Assembly (NCBI GenBank): GCA_013433145.1
Contig: CM024184.1
Location: forward strand, 5,146,137 to 5,210,136
DNA: 64,000 nucleotides
Reading direction: 5' to 3'
DNA from: Ascaris suum
Taxonomy: Eukaryota > Nematoda > Chromadorea > Rhabditida > Ascarididae
The notes under the pieces are model-generated. The model was not told the origin of the DNA and made no database searches. It was given only the letters and a program-made list of their open reading frames with translations. The translations under genes and the position numbers were made by a program. Shown in pieces: positions 1 through 25,042 of this stretch. Each line of letters begins with the position of its first letter. The stretch's first letter is position 1.

Positions 1-3000
1 TTCGGAATTTTTCATTGCATTCATGTCAATAAGATTTTCAATGCTCAGTCGTGCTCCTCTTTCCTCCTCTTTAACCCACGTTTCACTAAATCAGTGCGCT
101 TACCTGCATAGCTTCACCAACCTTCAGACCTTAATATGAGCATCCTTCATCCCCCATTCAAGAGACGGATCCACAAATTCGAAACTTTTCAGGAAATGGG
201 CTGAAATGAGCAGCATCCAAGCATTAAGAGAAGTTGAAATTTCTTGGAAAAGAGAAATAAACATCAACTTAATGAGGATTAGGGGAAAATGTTTTCTGGA
301 AACGTTGACTACAAAGATCCTTTGGGAAAATTTCAAATTTCAAGCGACGGACAATGCCAATTGATAGAATCTGACGGATTTGCATCCGATGATGTCACAA
401 TTTTCGGCTATCGCGAAAAATCCAAAAAGCCCAACTCGAATGAAATTTGAATCAGAGCCTTTGCTGACCATTCTTGACGCCCTTTGCCTTCGAATTTCAA
501 GTTCTCTTGCGAAAGATTACCCCGGACCATCTGCCAGTTGGTGAGCAGCAAATTCCGGCCAAAATAAGCCACAAATTGGGAAATATTTAGGCGCAGCTAA
601 GGAACAAATTTCTGTCAAACATAGCATGCTTCAGAACAAAATATAAGAAGCATGGAGTGTCACACGCAAAAAGGTCATTTCCTCTGGCCACCTTTTTGCG
701 GCTCATCCCTCATCAAACTGGCTGGAGTTGAAGAGCTTAACTTGGCCATTGTGCAGATGAGATGTTTGTACGACGGATTCATATACCTGAGATATTTCTC
801 TTCTATTTGAGCCGAGCATTCATAGGAAGTATGCGCAGTCTGTGGAATTATCGCCGCAAAATACATAATGACTTCACCTGAAGAGCATTAATATTTCAAA
901 ATTTCGAAGAACTTCACATACCTGAATTTCCCCTCAAAAACTCACTTGGATGGAAAGGAAATGGATTAAAGCTAAACATGGGATTAACTAGAAGAAAACA
1001 AGCTCAGCTCAACGTATCTTCATAAGTATACTAAATAGATTTAAACGCAAGATTTAGCTCCATATTTTCGAAGGGGTGCTTTGTCTGTCTAAAAAGCCAA
1101 TGAACGTGTCTTGAATATCGGACTCATCGTTCGAGTCTGAAACTAAAGAGAACGCAATAGTGCCTTTAATTCTGCATTCAAAAAAGGAGCTTAAGTATAT
1201 TTTAGACACAGGTACAGCCAAGGAAGCGATACAGTGTAAGTATAAGGTTACCGTAGGCGGCCTCAGTGCACGTACTGTAACTTACGTGGTTTAGCAATAA
1301 ATATAGAAGGAAGAAGAGAACACTTTTTAGCACGATGGCATCAGTGGGTAAGATTCAAGCCTTGCAGTATTAATGACACTCTTGCTTTATTCAAATCGTA
1401 TCAGGTGATCGACTGTTGGAACGTCTGAGAAGGAAACTCACTGCCAGTAATTTTGTTTACTCTGATACAATCGCCTTTTTTTGTATTTTAATAGTCATGG
1501 CTCTTTCGAGATAAAAATATGCTCACCGAGCACTTAGCTATTAGTCTCGTTATTACTCGTTATCATAAACGGCACTGAATTTTGATTTCCTTTGTGTTTC
1601 TGATTTGATCTTATTACTTATCGTTAGTTAATCTTTGCTATCTCTGATATCAATTAGGTGAAATTTTTCATGATAGAATATTTGCACGAACAACGGCAAC
1701 ACTTATCATCAATACTTATGATAAAAACTTGAAATTATTAATGAATCTCGGTTTTTTGAGGCAATTTATTGAAAAGAAAAAGGTGCCTGATGAAATGAAG
1801 TAAAAAGTTGCATTCATTCTTTAAAAATTTTGCAACAATATGGTAAGAGTATATAATGTTTCGAAGAAATCAAGACAGCTTTCCTATATTCCTGCAGAAC
1901 GAAGTGTACTAAGAAGAGCACATTCTTCTTGAACTTCAACTTCATTTAAACGAAAAGAGGACAGTCTGTGCGTGGAATGGGGAGCGGATAGGAGGGAGGA
2001 GGAGGAGGGGAGGGCAAGGAAGAGCGCAGGGTTAGTGCGAAAACATCCATTCGAGATCTACTTCTTGAGATCTGTTAATTAGAAAACGCCTAAAATTCTA
2101 TTCTATGCAATGGAAATCACTGTCTAATTGGCATACTCGGAATTATTGACATTTGCATTGCACTAAAATTGTTAGGATTTTGATTTTATTGAAATAATAA
2201 CTTCAATTTAATAAATTCTTTTTATTGAGTTTGCCACAGTACGATGGATAAGTGATCGTAAAAGAGCGATAATCGCTATTTAGATAATAAAATATATTTG
2301 ATAGTCGAATATTTCTAATGCATAAGCTAAATAAAAATACATAAATTCTCCGTTTTTAATACATTTTACAAAATTTTAACCGTAATTGAATGGTGATAAG
2401 TGGCGATATCTTAAGCATTTGATTTTCTTGCATAGATCATCCATAGAGATTGATAATGTTTAGTGTTAAAATGATATAAAATGAAATTCCTATCGTTAAC
2501 GTATGCAAATTTTTGCACAATTAAATAACTCAATAGGCGAACAAATATTTCTCGGAGTAAATATACTACTCTATTGTCGGCCTTCTGATTATCAAGGATT
2601 TCGATTATGACCCCCCCCCCCTTTATTGGCGCCTTATAGAAAATCGAATTCCCTCTTTAATTAGAATTGCTTCATCTACATGAGGACTGTTTCACTCAGG
2701 ATTGTTTCAGAAGCATACTAAAAGTAATTTCTGATGCTTCAATTAATTACTTATATCGGGGAGCGAATGATAGCTGATTATCTATCTGTATAAAAGATAC
2801 ACTAAGAAAAATAAAAAAAGATTACAAAACTTCTTACTCAAAATTCATTGGAAAAAGAAGTGCTGGGAAACTTGTTTTCAATTGAAAATGTAAATAAAAT
2901 TTAGGCCTACCATCGAAACACATACTATAAAATTATTTTCGATTTTTCTTATCACAAGCTCTTTATTGATGCTTATTTATTTACGTTTAGCCATAGGCTT

Positions 3001-4379
3001 TTTTATATTGTCCAATAATCAACGTTGTAAATGTTCCATGCAACAAGCATGGGTTTTATTTGATAGCGACGTTGAGAGGTTTACCGTTGAATAAACCAAT
3101 CAGCAAACGCAAAAGTTTCTCCCCTCTTCAATCTTTTCCCTTCCTTCTTCTTCTCAATTTGCGCAGAGTATAAATTTGATAAAATATGTTCTTTCTTCTT
3201 TTGAAACAGACTAATTAATGTTTGAACTCATAAATCTACCTATGAATGGTAATAAACTTTCACTGAATAAAGAGAAGGTGCTAAGTTTTCATTTGATTTG
3301 CTCATTTTTGAGTCATAACCTTTGCTAATAGGCAAAACCTTTTAAAATCTAATTTAGACATGCGCGAACTTTTGCTGTTTTATCAGCGTTTTTCTCTTGA
3401 TCACTGTTACTGTCAAGTGGCTAAAAAAGATATGTCCACGTAAACGTCCCCATTGCAATTGAGTTCACCTCTCTGCACATGAGCTGACAAGCATACTGCG
3501 TTTGCAGGTGCGTGCTTGTTTCTATTTGACTGTTGCAATTTGCGATTTAAGCTGCTGCGGTGAACGATCGAACGGGATTATTATTTTCGATATCCAGTAT
3601 CATCTCGCATTTCCACCTGACAATCGACTTGTCACCTCACATTTGCCTGGACGGAAGATCGACTGCACAAACAGGTTCAAATTGGAAATTGTGCTGCAAT
3701 CAGAACTGCTTCCCTTTTGATCTTTTTCTCATGATCTTAGTACCCAAGTGGTCAAGCTGTTGTGCATTGGCTTCACGATCAGGAAGCGAATTAGGATTCC
3801 ACTAATCCAATCGGACGAAAGATGGGGCCGGGGAATGGGCAGGATTGTGGTGGAGGAAGAGGTCAGCTACATGTGGTATCGTCATAATAAGGTGGTATGT
3901 ACTCAAGAAAGGATTGAAATTCAGTGTTTCGGGTGAACCACAGTACTGCACATACGGGCGCCGAGAAAAACGCAACATTTTCACGCTCATGAGTAAGCAT
4001 TAATGTTCCTACGACCAGTGATGTCATCGTAGAAAAATTTTCTATGTGATACTGTACTTGCATTGCTCGCCAGAAGTAGTATTATACTGTTCCTACACCA
4101 CCTTTCCAAAGACCGAATGTACTGTGCTTACAGTGCACTTGCCGATCCACACTTGTACCAAATATAGTGCAAAGAAGTGCAACACTTATTACTGTTCTTT
4201 TTTGTGCTGTGCGCTTTTCTTTATATACATAATTGCATTGCATAGAATTATTTTATTAACCAATATTTTTTTTTTTCTGAATATAACCCATATAAGTGCA
4301 TCGACTTCGCTATGACATCCGATTGCATTCAGACCACTTGCCAACATCGGCTGCTTATATAACCGCACGCAGATTCAGA
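1..4379. other. Non-coding stretch, no gene recognised
   Basis: I find no exon chain or RNA gene here. The sequence is AT-rich with frequent stops in all frames. It has a purine/G-rich patch at about 1978-2030, a C run at about 2610-2621, and a short open stretch at 1160-1294 containing a DTG motif (see rejected items). Short open frames at 3.5-4.1 kb overlap one another on both strands and show no domain or splice logic. Confidence 0.5.
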
Positions 4380-4499
4380 AATTTCAAAACAAGTCGAATT
4401 TTTCTGTCCCTCTCTTTGAAATCATCAGTTTCTCCTTCATCAGACTCAAAAATGTCACCGTCTGGGCTGGTACATGTATTATCCTCTTTCGCCTGAGCT

Positions 4500-5235
4500 G
4501 ATTATTGTGGCTATCTCTTCACAGTCTGTGCTTGCTGTTTCACCACATTACTCCTCGAACTCATTTTAAAAGCGCACACCACGTTTGCGCCTAAGTCAGT
4601 TATGCTTTGTGCCTTGACAACTTGCCGATGCCCACGTTGGCCAGGATTTTAAGACGAGCTTGTTCAATCGTGTGCGCATCGTGATGTTCATATAATTCCC
4701 TCAAGCCCAGAAATGCATTTCTAAGATACCCATCCGCAACGTAATGGGTCGTTGCAGCAATAAGCGAATCCTTGATACACCTTCCGCTCCATATGTCAAC
4801 AGTAACGGACGCTCCAAGACGCATTCAAGTCTGCTAGAATCTTGTCCTTGATCTCGTTGAATGGTCCCTCGAATAGAGAGCAAAAGCTTCCACGAGAAAT
4901 TAGCGAAACGAGTCGCGAAATCAATACGGCTAAATATTTGCGAGGCTGTTGGCTCAGGAAGATGCTTAGAAACATATTCTGTAGGATCAACAGCTTTGGG
5001 AAATGCTTTATGGATCGCCTTTTTTCTACGCTACCCTGAGTTTCTTTAAAATAACTCAGACGCGACTCCTCAACCGCTTTTAGTGGAACACTTCGCTTTA
5101 TCGGTAGTTTCCGATTGCCAAAATCTTCCATCAGCTGTGCACATTTAGCTTCACGTCACTCTCTCAGATGTTTTATAGCATCTGTTGGGTCCAGACCTGT
5201 TATTTCGCGCTATCACACCTCAGACACTTCTGAAA
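4500..5235 (-). pseudogene. Decayed hAT-family transposase fragment
   Basis: Read on the minus strand, several short frames join into a hAT transposase order. A block near 4890-5010 reads AVDPTEYVSKHLPEPTAS. The signature TVDIWSGR at 4783-4818 is followed by TTHYVADGYLRN and an H-T pair near 4673-4690. The block ITDLGANVVCAFKM lies at about 4562-4603. These match the hAT core (T-x-D-x-W, then T-x-H-Y, then TD-x-x-x-N). The blocks are in different frames, with shifts near 4625 and 4880-5000 and an in-frame TGA near 5155, so the copy cannot make a full transposase. No BED finger, C-terminal dimerisation region or terminal inverted repeats were found, so the element's ends are not defined. Family call is fairly firm from motif order; the limits are approximate. 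Confidence 0.65.
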
Positions 5236-8200
5236 CTTCCACACCATGTGAGATAGACTTCACTTCTACATTTGATTGTTTTTGTGAAGGTTGAGTGTCA
5301 GCTATATCGGATATTTGTGATGCTAGCGGCAGTAAGATCCTGAAAAGAGAAAAAGGCGCCCAAGAAATCAAGGTTGAACGAAAAATTTCCTTTGCCCCAC
5401 CTTGCCTCCATGAATGCTCTACTGTAAGATGTCTATTTTCAATGGCCTTTTCATTTGATGCCCTACCTAGAAGAAAGATTGATTTGACCGCATTAATCCG
5501 AATAAAATATAAAATGATTCAGTATAAAATATGGTAACAAGATCGCTTTACAACGTAATTTGAGAAAATAGAAAAAAAACTTGAGAATGCAAGACAATCT
5601 CTTATCCCTTTTGATTTCTTTGAATGTCTAAACCGGAAAATTCAGCTGAATTTCTCAAAAAAAATTCTCATCAGTCAGTTGTGGGACGCGCTTAACCGAG
5701 CGTTTAAGCTTCAAATCGGAAAAGCGCAGTAACGCTGTTCTGAATCTTCTCTAAGTGAAGTGAATTTTATATACTAGAACAACAGAAAAATGGTACAATA
5801 CACTTGCATTTCACCAAAAAAATCGTCATTACACTGTATTCTTGCAACTCCTCCGAAAGTCGGGCTGTACTGTACTATAACTGATACAAATGAAAGTACA
5901 GTACGAGAAGTACGATATTTTATAGTACTATAACATCATTGCCAACGGCATTATCATGGAGAACGTTCGGCGGACTAACAGTTTGCATTTTTAGCCAAGC
6001 TTGATTAGGAACTCGCCAAGGCATTTTATTTTGATCGCCTTTTTGTGAGGTATGCCAGGCCGTTGTGTGGCTGACGCTGATTTGGATAGCAACTGTAGTC
6101 ACTGTCACAATTCTCATGATTAATAGCAGGCTCTTACACGTTTTGCGAAGACTTACAAATTTTTGGACAGAAGTATAGCGATGTGTCTGAGTATGCCTCT
6201 GTGTGTCTGTCAGATATCTGTCAACTGGCGGATCGCAAATACATAGAAAAGCAATTTGATGGACGCAATCTCATTACAGAATAACTGCATTATGGAATAT
6301 TCTCATTTCCTTGACATCCTTTCGATTCTTCATCCTTTACTATAAATTAAAAAAACACTGATATAGTAACGCATTTACAAGTATGCAGTCCAAATATCTT
6401 CTGTTAGAAATAGTGGCGCTTAGAGTCGACATAAAGCTTCCAATTGAAGTTTACTCGGCAAGCAGGTGAAATGCAACTGAGCCAAGACATCGTTGATTTT
6501 ATGAGGGAACATTTTGTTCGATGTTTTGTTACTGTTTCAGGATATTTGATCGATTGTTGGAGCTGATAGATTTTAATGCAAGAATAGCATATTGTGCCAG
6601 CATCCCTAGTGCGCTTTCCTGTTCATTTTTGCACAAAAGCACTTCCGCACATCCTACAGAGATAAGCAATTTTTTTTCCGGAAAACACTCGTACATTACA
6701 ATGGGAACGTTGACGAGCATGATCGCATAGAGAAGGTGCATGGACGATGAGCCAATAATGGATGTCTCAAATTTTCTTGTCTCAACACAATGACCTAATG
6801 CCATTTCGTTACCAACTTCTTAATTTGATATTAGCTCAGTAACAATGGCCAACATCGTATTTGTATTCAATCGCGGTTTAGTCCAGTTAATCATCTGCTG
6901 CATTGTCCGGCTAATCGAATCTGCTTGGTTAATTAGCAGTTATATGACTGAACTTTATTCTTTAAGCTGTTCGGTTTTCATGGTTCAAAGATGCTGGCGC
7001 AATACGCGCTACTGCAAATCTCCACTTCTATCGCAACAAAGAATGAAGCACAAAGAATGGTAGGACACAGTTGAGTTTTAAATGGTCCGATTGGTCACAA
7101 AAAGTTCTCCCTTAAACGGATCTCTTTTTTTTGCGATCCAATCAGAATCTAATGCAGCTCAATTGTCCAAAATTTTTTCGAAGGCAACAGATTAATGTGA
7201 AAGCCTATATTGTGCGTTATTATTTATGAAGCTTCATAAATGTGATTTCAGCAGCATCTAGGCTAGAATTACAGGGCTAACAAGTGACATAGGCAGCAAC
7301 CGCACTGACTTGATTTTGCCACAGTGCATTTCGCACATACAATACTCTCTTAGTTAAAAGTAGGTGAAGAATGGTACAGTTGTTACTGGCGCGTTAAACT
7401 TCTTTGCATTTTGCATTTTGCATTTCACAAATGTAATTTAAGAAAATGGCGTAATAACCATAAGTGATTGTCGTATCTGTAAATACTTCTAAACATTGAC
7501 GTTCATAGTGAATGCAATCAAAAATACCATCAAATGATCCTGTGGCAGATAAGGTCTGATAGATGAGAGCGTAACTTTTTTGACTTAGTTGCCGCCGCTA
7601 TGTGGTGGAATGAAACAGTTGTGATAATGCGTATAATGTACATAACAAAATTGTTATTGAACTACTTTGGATTCATCAATAACGAAAAGAGCAACCAATC
7701 TATCAGATATTCGAGTTGAATATTTTATCACGCTTTTTACACCCATGGAAATATTCTTTCACATAAATAAGTGACAAATAGAAGAAATGCTAAGAAGCCT
7801 TAATGAATCTTCATTAAAATTAGCATTAGTCAGTTGGTTTTGTAAAGGCTGATAGATAACACAAATACGGTCTATGTTCGTCTACTTAGAAGACTAAATG
7901 AACAACCATTTGACCACATGAAACGCGCAATTTTGACAGTGCCGACTGAGTGGGTGGCTTTATAAGTTGAATAATAATTAAACATGCCAATAACTATATG
8001 TTGGATACAAATATATACAAAGACGGATGATTACTCATATGACATCGTAGAAAGCCGTAATAAGGAGGATCTTACAGATGACGACATAAAAGAAGTATGA
8101 ATGATGGTTAGTAAATTAAACGTAATTTTTTCTCGATGTTTCACGCCCGAGCTTCGCAACTGAGGGCATCATATATTTGAAAATAGTCAGAAATATTGTA

Positions 8201-11200
8201 CATGGAGTGCAAAACAAGTGACGGCACATGTCATTTAAGTTGTAATGATATCTGCAATTTCGCTCAACGGCTAATCAATTCCGGAAATGCAAAAAGTGAT
8301 AAGATGCGTGCAGTTATGCGTTCACGTTTAGTTAATTTGACCGTTTATACGAATCTTCTATAAAAGAATGATTTCCTCTGCTATCGGATCAGCGTAAGAT
8401 GTTTATCGGGCCTGGTGGAAAATATGTGCAAATTTCTAGACCCTCGTTAAAGCACTATACTTTCTCCAAATCTGATGATGATTAAGTTCGAATTGTGGTA
8501 TGAGAGGTCATATCTACAATGGATATTAAACTTACGAATTTCGCAGCTATAGCTTCGGTGGTCATTGTTGCCGAAAGACAAACACAGACACCATATTCAC
8601 CATGACGTAATTTACAAGCGTAAATTTCCAAAGGAATATGAAAACTATTCCAGCTGACTGTGAAATTATTATTATATTTTCGTACAGACTTAGTGGACTA
8701 GGAGAAAACTTTCGATAGATTTGAGTATTTCCCGTTAAATCAATATATGCTAAGGAATGTTGTGTTGTATAAGGTAATTTTATCTCGTTTCAATTTTTTT
8801 TTTTTCAAAAATGAATAGTCGGATAATTTTCCAAAAAAAAAAGGGAAATCAGCGGATAATTTACACAATTAGCAAAGCACAAATCATAATATCGTAAATT
8901 TGAAATATTACCGAAATAATGTGGTATCTAGAAATTAAATAACATGAGGTGTCTTTAGACGTGATTGATGTTGAAATTTACACGTACTTTTTAATGTTCA
9001 TTTTGACAATGCAACAGTGATCACATGCCAAGTGGGATCGGCAACGCTGCATTATGTGTGTTTGATAATGTGAGCCACACCCAAGTATTATCTATTTAAT
9101 ATTGATATTAAACGGAACATTTTTTTAATGAAACGCCTGTGTTGGTTGTGTTGCAAGCAGTGAACTGGCTCGATAGATTTTTATCTCATTTTGCCTATTT
9201 GTATTACCTGTTAGACCTTCGCCTATTTGTCACTTTTTATCTACTCGTATCTATAAGTACCTTATAAATTTGAGTGGAACTTATTAACTTAATATCTCAC
9301 GCTTCAAAGAACTTAAGTTGGTAGAAGCAACCTTCACTTCAAACAGGAATTGAAAATGATAATGAAAAGATTTCTATTCTCTTTGTATTTCCATTTCCAA
9401 CTTTATGGAGTTTGGCCATACGGAAATATCAAAACAAAATGTGTGTTGAAATGTCCTCTGACATGAATTATTTTTCAATTGCATGTAAGCCACATTCTCT
9501 ATCTCCGTTCCTCCACCTTTCATATCATCTTATTAAGAAGAAAGGGCAAGCGACCATAAATTTTGGAATCCTCAGAGAGTGGGCCACAGTCAGACAATGA
9601 CTGAGAATTGAAAAAAAAGAAGAAATTCCCAGAAACACTGAAATGGAACCTTCAGAAGTGCTAAATTTCCGGTGCATTGAAAACCTACTCTAGTAGAATA
9701 GCGTACCATCGCAATTCATCGTTAGCGTATCTCTGAAATAAAACAATTTCTACGAGTTTATTGCTTAAATAGCGATTCATTTTGCCGAAAATGATGTTCG
9801 GCACTATACTGAATAATGAGCCAAAAATTTTGGCCAAAAAAGCAGGTCGATAATTCAGAAGTGATGTGAGCAAATTTTGGTCAGAAATAATAAAGGGCAA
9901 AGCCTTCTGCCAATGATAGCAAGGGCGGGAAGGACTACGCCCCTTTGTATTTCCAATTCACGAAGTAATCCGCTTTAGATGACGCATGCCCCAGAAGAGA
10001 GAGTCCTAAAAAATTCGTCTATATTGCAGCTAGATAATAGAAAGAAACTACTTGAATATCGATGAAGCGTAACTCCTAAGTGACCAGAGTTGCTACTAAA
10101 GAGATTAGAGATTAGAATACAGAGAGCTGATTGTGCTCTGGAAATGCCTTTCATTAAAATTACTGATAAAAACTTCCCTGACTTTATTTGTGGAGAATTT
10201 GATAAAAATTTAAAAAAAAAAAGAATCAACAGGACTACTTTTTGATTTATAAATGGAAGCAACCGATCTGAATGTTCAAAAGCGATAAGGTTCAAATTCT
10301 TTGAAATTCCAATTCCTCTTAAATATGCAAATTTCTCGTCGACTTCAAAAAAGGATTACAATTTTATAGCTGAAATAGCGCATATTTAAGACCATGAGAA
10401 ATGAATGAAATTTATTGGCGCATTCTTGCTGATGATTACTTGATGTTATACTCCCATCATTAAACAGTAAACACTCAATGTCTGTCTTATTTTTTTCTTA
10501 ACAAATTCTTCATTGCTCGCTTAGTTGAAGATAAGGAAATTGATTATAGTCAAAAGACATAAGCAAGAATATGTGCTTCGTTTCTTGTGCCTTCAGAAAT
10601 ATGTGCTTTCAGAAAAATCATCTACGTTCTGTTTCTTCATGCTTTATAATTTCAAGAAACTAAAGAAATTTCTAAGGAACTTCGTCAACAAATACACAAT
10701 AAAAGATTTTCAACATCACTTATATATAATATCATTTTAGCTTTAGATCGCCGCGAAAGTGGAGGACGAACTTAAGGCGCCAAAAATAGCGAAAAATTCA
10801 TGCGTATGCGTCTGAATTATCGCTCATCACGTAAGTCATGTATAATCCAACTATGGTTAAAAATGCTATTTTTTATCCATATTAAAAAAAACACTTTCAA
10901 GTACTAGTTTTCATTTTCAGCAAATAGAAAATGCTACTTTAATTGAAATGAATATTTCCCACAATTTTCCTCGAAATTTTTTCATCATTTCTCATTTTCC
11001 ACGTGCAAAATTCTATGAACTTACTTCAGTGATACGATATTGCGTAAAAGAAAAGATTCTCTTTTTTCTTTTCCAATCTCTAATTTTCACACTGTACAAT
11101 AACAAAGCACAAGTGGGAAGGATTTCTTCAGAGTACTGCACCATTCAGGTTTTTCCATTTCAGTTGACCACTTTAACCATCTGTACGAGCGATTCCACAT

Positions 11201-12240
11201 CACAACGAAGAAAATTGAAACAGTCATCTTCACCGTTTGTATTCTCAGGGAATTTATGGTGCGAAAAAGGGATGGGGGGAGGGGGCAAAAGGGAAGGAGA
11301 AGGGGCTCATAAAAGTGCGACAATAGTATGGTGAATTAACGTTTAAGGGTTTAAGGGTGCTTTTTCGCTGTTATAAATTGACAAACATCTGGAAGGATGC
11401 TTTAAAAAATCAATCAGAACTCTAAAACAACCGGAGATGGGAATGCAACGTTGTAGATGCAGCTTTCTTTCTCTCCAACTTCTGCTTTTATCCGTATAAA
11501 GATTTCTATGAATGTGTATCGAACAGCATTTCTGCTCTCTTTATGCACATGACGTTAAACTGTATGGTAATCAATCTATCACTAGCGATCACTATTCATA
11601 ACTCACTTTACGCTGAATTTGATTTTTGAGTGATCTCAGCAATGGGTCTTCTTAGCAGCTCCATCGTGAATTGTTCTGCCGTTGATATGTTCTTACCTCT
11701 GTGTACAAATACCCAAATATATTCCACTGACAATTTCCCATTTCGCGTCTCCGTTTCCTTAGAGACCTAGAAGTGTTGCATTGCATGTTTATCTGTGTGT
11801 TCAAACGAATGAAAGCTGCAAGTGTTGGCTTGTTAAAAAGTCAGTGCATCTCTCTAATTTCTTGATGCTACAGCTAGGAACAGCAGCCGGTATGGAATAG
11901 CCACATAACTAGAAAATAAACTTCTACTGAGAATATCCTTTGAAGATATTTTTCTTCTGAGCGATTGGCATATTCTCAACTAGTTCTGTTGGACATGATT
12001 CTCGCATAGCGACAAATCGATCAAGTACATGAAGTATTCATTTATCGAATGTGGCCATATATAGTGCAACATTTACAAAACTTAGGCTACTGCTAGTTTC
12101 GTTGACGAATGGAAAACATTCAGATTCGGCGGCTACCATCAACTGACACCCGCATCGAGCGGAATTCTAATAAATTCTTCAGAATATGAGGATAAGCGCT
12201 TTTATGCAATTGAAAAAACTCCGCAAAAGTAACAGTTACC
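5236..12240. other. Non-coding stretch with minor repeats
   Basis: No gene recognised. Features seen are a 10-bp inverted repeat (GTACTGTACT at 5867-5876 and its complement at 5895-5904), a poly-purine/G-rich run at 11269-11306, and several short open frames (for example 6521-6804, both strands) without a supporting domain. The distal part (about 11.3-12.24 kb) should hold the promoter of the GH31-like gene; I could not pick out a convincing core promoter element. Confidence 0.45.
11269..11293 (+). other. Potential G-quadruplex
   Basis: Four G runs (3, 6, 5 and 3 Gs) are separated by loops of 2, 1 and 5 bases, matching the G3+N1-7 rule on the plus strand. The site lies about 1 kb upstream of the GH31-like gene start. 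Any regulatory role is inference. Confidence 0.5.
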
Positions 12241-12253
12241 AATGAGTGCGTCA

Positions 12254-12259
12254 TTTCAG
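12254..12259 (+). promoter_or_regulatory. Probable trans-splice (SL) acceptor
   Basis: TTTCAG ends at 12259, seven bases before the ATG at 12267. This matches the nematode 3' splice consensus, and so short a leader is usual for trans-spliced mRNAs. An ordinary cis intron with an upstream non-coding exon is the alternative; no such exon was recognised. Confidence 0.55.
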
Positions 12260-12266
12260 CAAAACG

Positions 12267-23298
<11,032 letters not shown>

Positions 23299-23485
23299 GT
23301 TCTATGCGTTCAACTATTTCGTTTTTAAACTTAACAAAGATATTGAAACAGGTCGAAATTTTCGAGCTTCGAGAAATCTTCAATCGAAACGAAATGATAC
23401 ATTAGAAAAGCTTTCAGTTTGTATATTTTAAACATTATAAATTTTCGTTTCTCACATCAAAAAATTTCGCAAGCGCAAAATTAAT

Positions 23486-23491
23486 AATAAA
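23486..23491 (+). terminator. Candidate poly(A) signal of the GH31-like gene
   Basis: AATAAA lies 188 bases after the TAA at 23296-23298, a normal distance for a nematode 3' UTR. A second AATAAA occurs near 23624. They support a version of the transcript that ends here. Confidence 0.45.
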
Positions 23492-24048
23492 GACATATTT
23501 AAAAATTCAAATCAATTACTTGCTGAATGCATATCAACAATTAAGTTATATGTATTTTTAACCGAGCCGATAACGTGCATAAACTACTCCTATAGTAAAA
23601 AAAAAACGGATGAAGATAGCGACAATAAAGACGATATTTAATAGAAGAGAGCTGCTATAAGAAGTTTACTATGAAATTTCTCGCATATAAATGAATCATT
23701 CTACTGACTTCGGAATACACTACATTTTCCAGCTAAACATTCGTAGAAATTCGCTCTTCCGATCTAATCAACGGGAAACACCATCCAATGGGCAGCAAAA
23801 AAACGCATCGAAATACTTGATTGCATTAAAGACTTATAACTGATGAGGTCACTCACTGAAAAAAGAACATTGCCCTAAAATCATACTAAGGTGCAAATAG
23901 CCAGTTCTGCAGCAGAGTTATATTCTAGAGGTATTTCTCTACAGAAAATACAGCACAAGATGTTAGCAAAATGAAAACTTGACAAAACTGCACCGTCTAG
24001 CCGCCTGTCTCATCTACGAAACAATGGCAAAGAAAGCTCAGCGCTCTG

Positions 24049-24075
24049 TTTTTTTTTTTTTTTTTTTTTTTTTTT
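24049..24075 (+). repeat. T27 homopolymer
   Basis: An unbroken run of 27 T lies between the GH31-like gene and the mucin array. It may be a length-variable site or the tail of a minus-strand retroposed sequence; no element was recognised beside it. Confidence 0.7.
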
Positions 24076-25042
24076 AGTTGCGTAGAGCTGTGATATTTGC
24101 AGCCTATAGAGCTAAGATGATTTCGAACATGTTTATCTACACATATTTTTTCATGAAATTTCAAGTTCAAGTGCAATTTCGAGATCACATAAGACCACTT
24201 TCAAGCGGCAATTCTAACACAATAGCTATGTACTTAATCCTTCTTATGCATACTCAATCCTGATATCAACAAGAAAAGCGCAACACATCCGCCATCACGA
24301 CACATTGTGCAGTTCAATATAACGTACATCGCATAATGCCTGAAATAACTAATCCCGTAGTCGCATTAATCAACTTATAAAAATACAGAGCTTAAATATA
24401 ATTCAACGACGCATGTAAGAATTTATTTCTGTAAGATCATTCTGATCACGTATCCATGTCTAGGACGAATCAATAAAGTAAAGAGAAGCTAGTCACACAG
24501 CATTTTAATGAATTGTATTTGCAACAGCATGGTAAAAGCCCGAATGTCGCTAGAAAAGCGGTTGCAGCGGAGATTACAAACTGTGACCATCTATTTATAA
24601 TTTATCAGAAGCAAAAATAAGGACTCTGCACGCTCTCGAGTGAGCACACCAAAAAATAGCATAGCAATTTGTAACATCTTTCCTTTACAGTAAAACTTCG
24701 ACAATCACAAAAAACATATCTTTTAGCAGTCGTCGTCTACATACCGGTGACGAAAATCGTATAGCACAAAAATGCAAGGAGCACAGAACATATGTGGAAT
24801 ACAGCATTTTTCTATACAACAAACACAGAACGCAGAAGTGAAACACAGCGAATCCGGGTCCAAAAAAAAATAACATCAGACAAAAGCTCTACAAATATTA
24901 GACGCTCAAAACATATCCATAAACAAAATTATGTCGATTGATCGCTGCTGCAGATAACGCAAAGCAAATTTAACAGAAAAAAAATTAAAATTTCACGAAA
25001 AAAATAGACCTCTTCAACAATAAGTCTCAAATATGCACTCAG

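Larger units (their letters stand above)
23299..25042. other. Spacer between GH31-like gene and mucin array
   Basis: This stretch holds the candidate poly(A) signal at 23486, a T27 run at 24049-24075, and scattered short open frames. No exon with a signal peptide was found to serve the mucin-like protein. It is either an intergenic region or a 1.75-kb intron joining the two coding parts. Confidence 0.5.

Noticed and set aside
1160..1294. Open stretch with ILDTGTAKEAI, resembling a retroelement aspartic protease site
   Set aside because: Only one short motif fits, no neighbouring reverse transcriptase or integrase is seen, and the frame is only about 44 codons.
6529..6804. Hydrophobic minus-strand open frame that could suggest a chemoreceptor segment
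   Set aside because: Only weak hydrophobicity, an equally long plus-strand frame overlaps it, and no adjacent transmembrane exons were found.
12246..12266. GTG start seven codons upstream for the GH31-like gene
   Set aside because: Nematode nuclear genes start at ATG; the TTTCAG acceptor ends at 12259, inside that extension, and the ATG at 12267 gives a good signal peptide.
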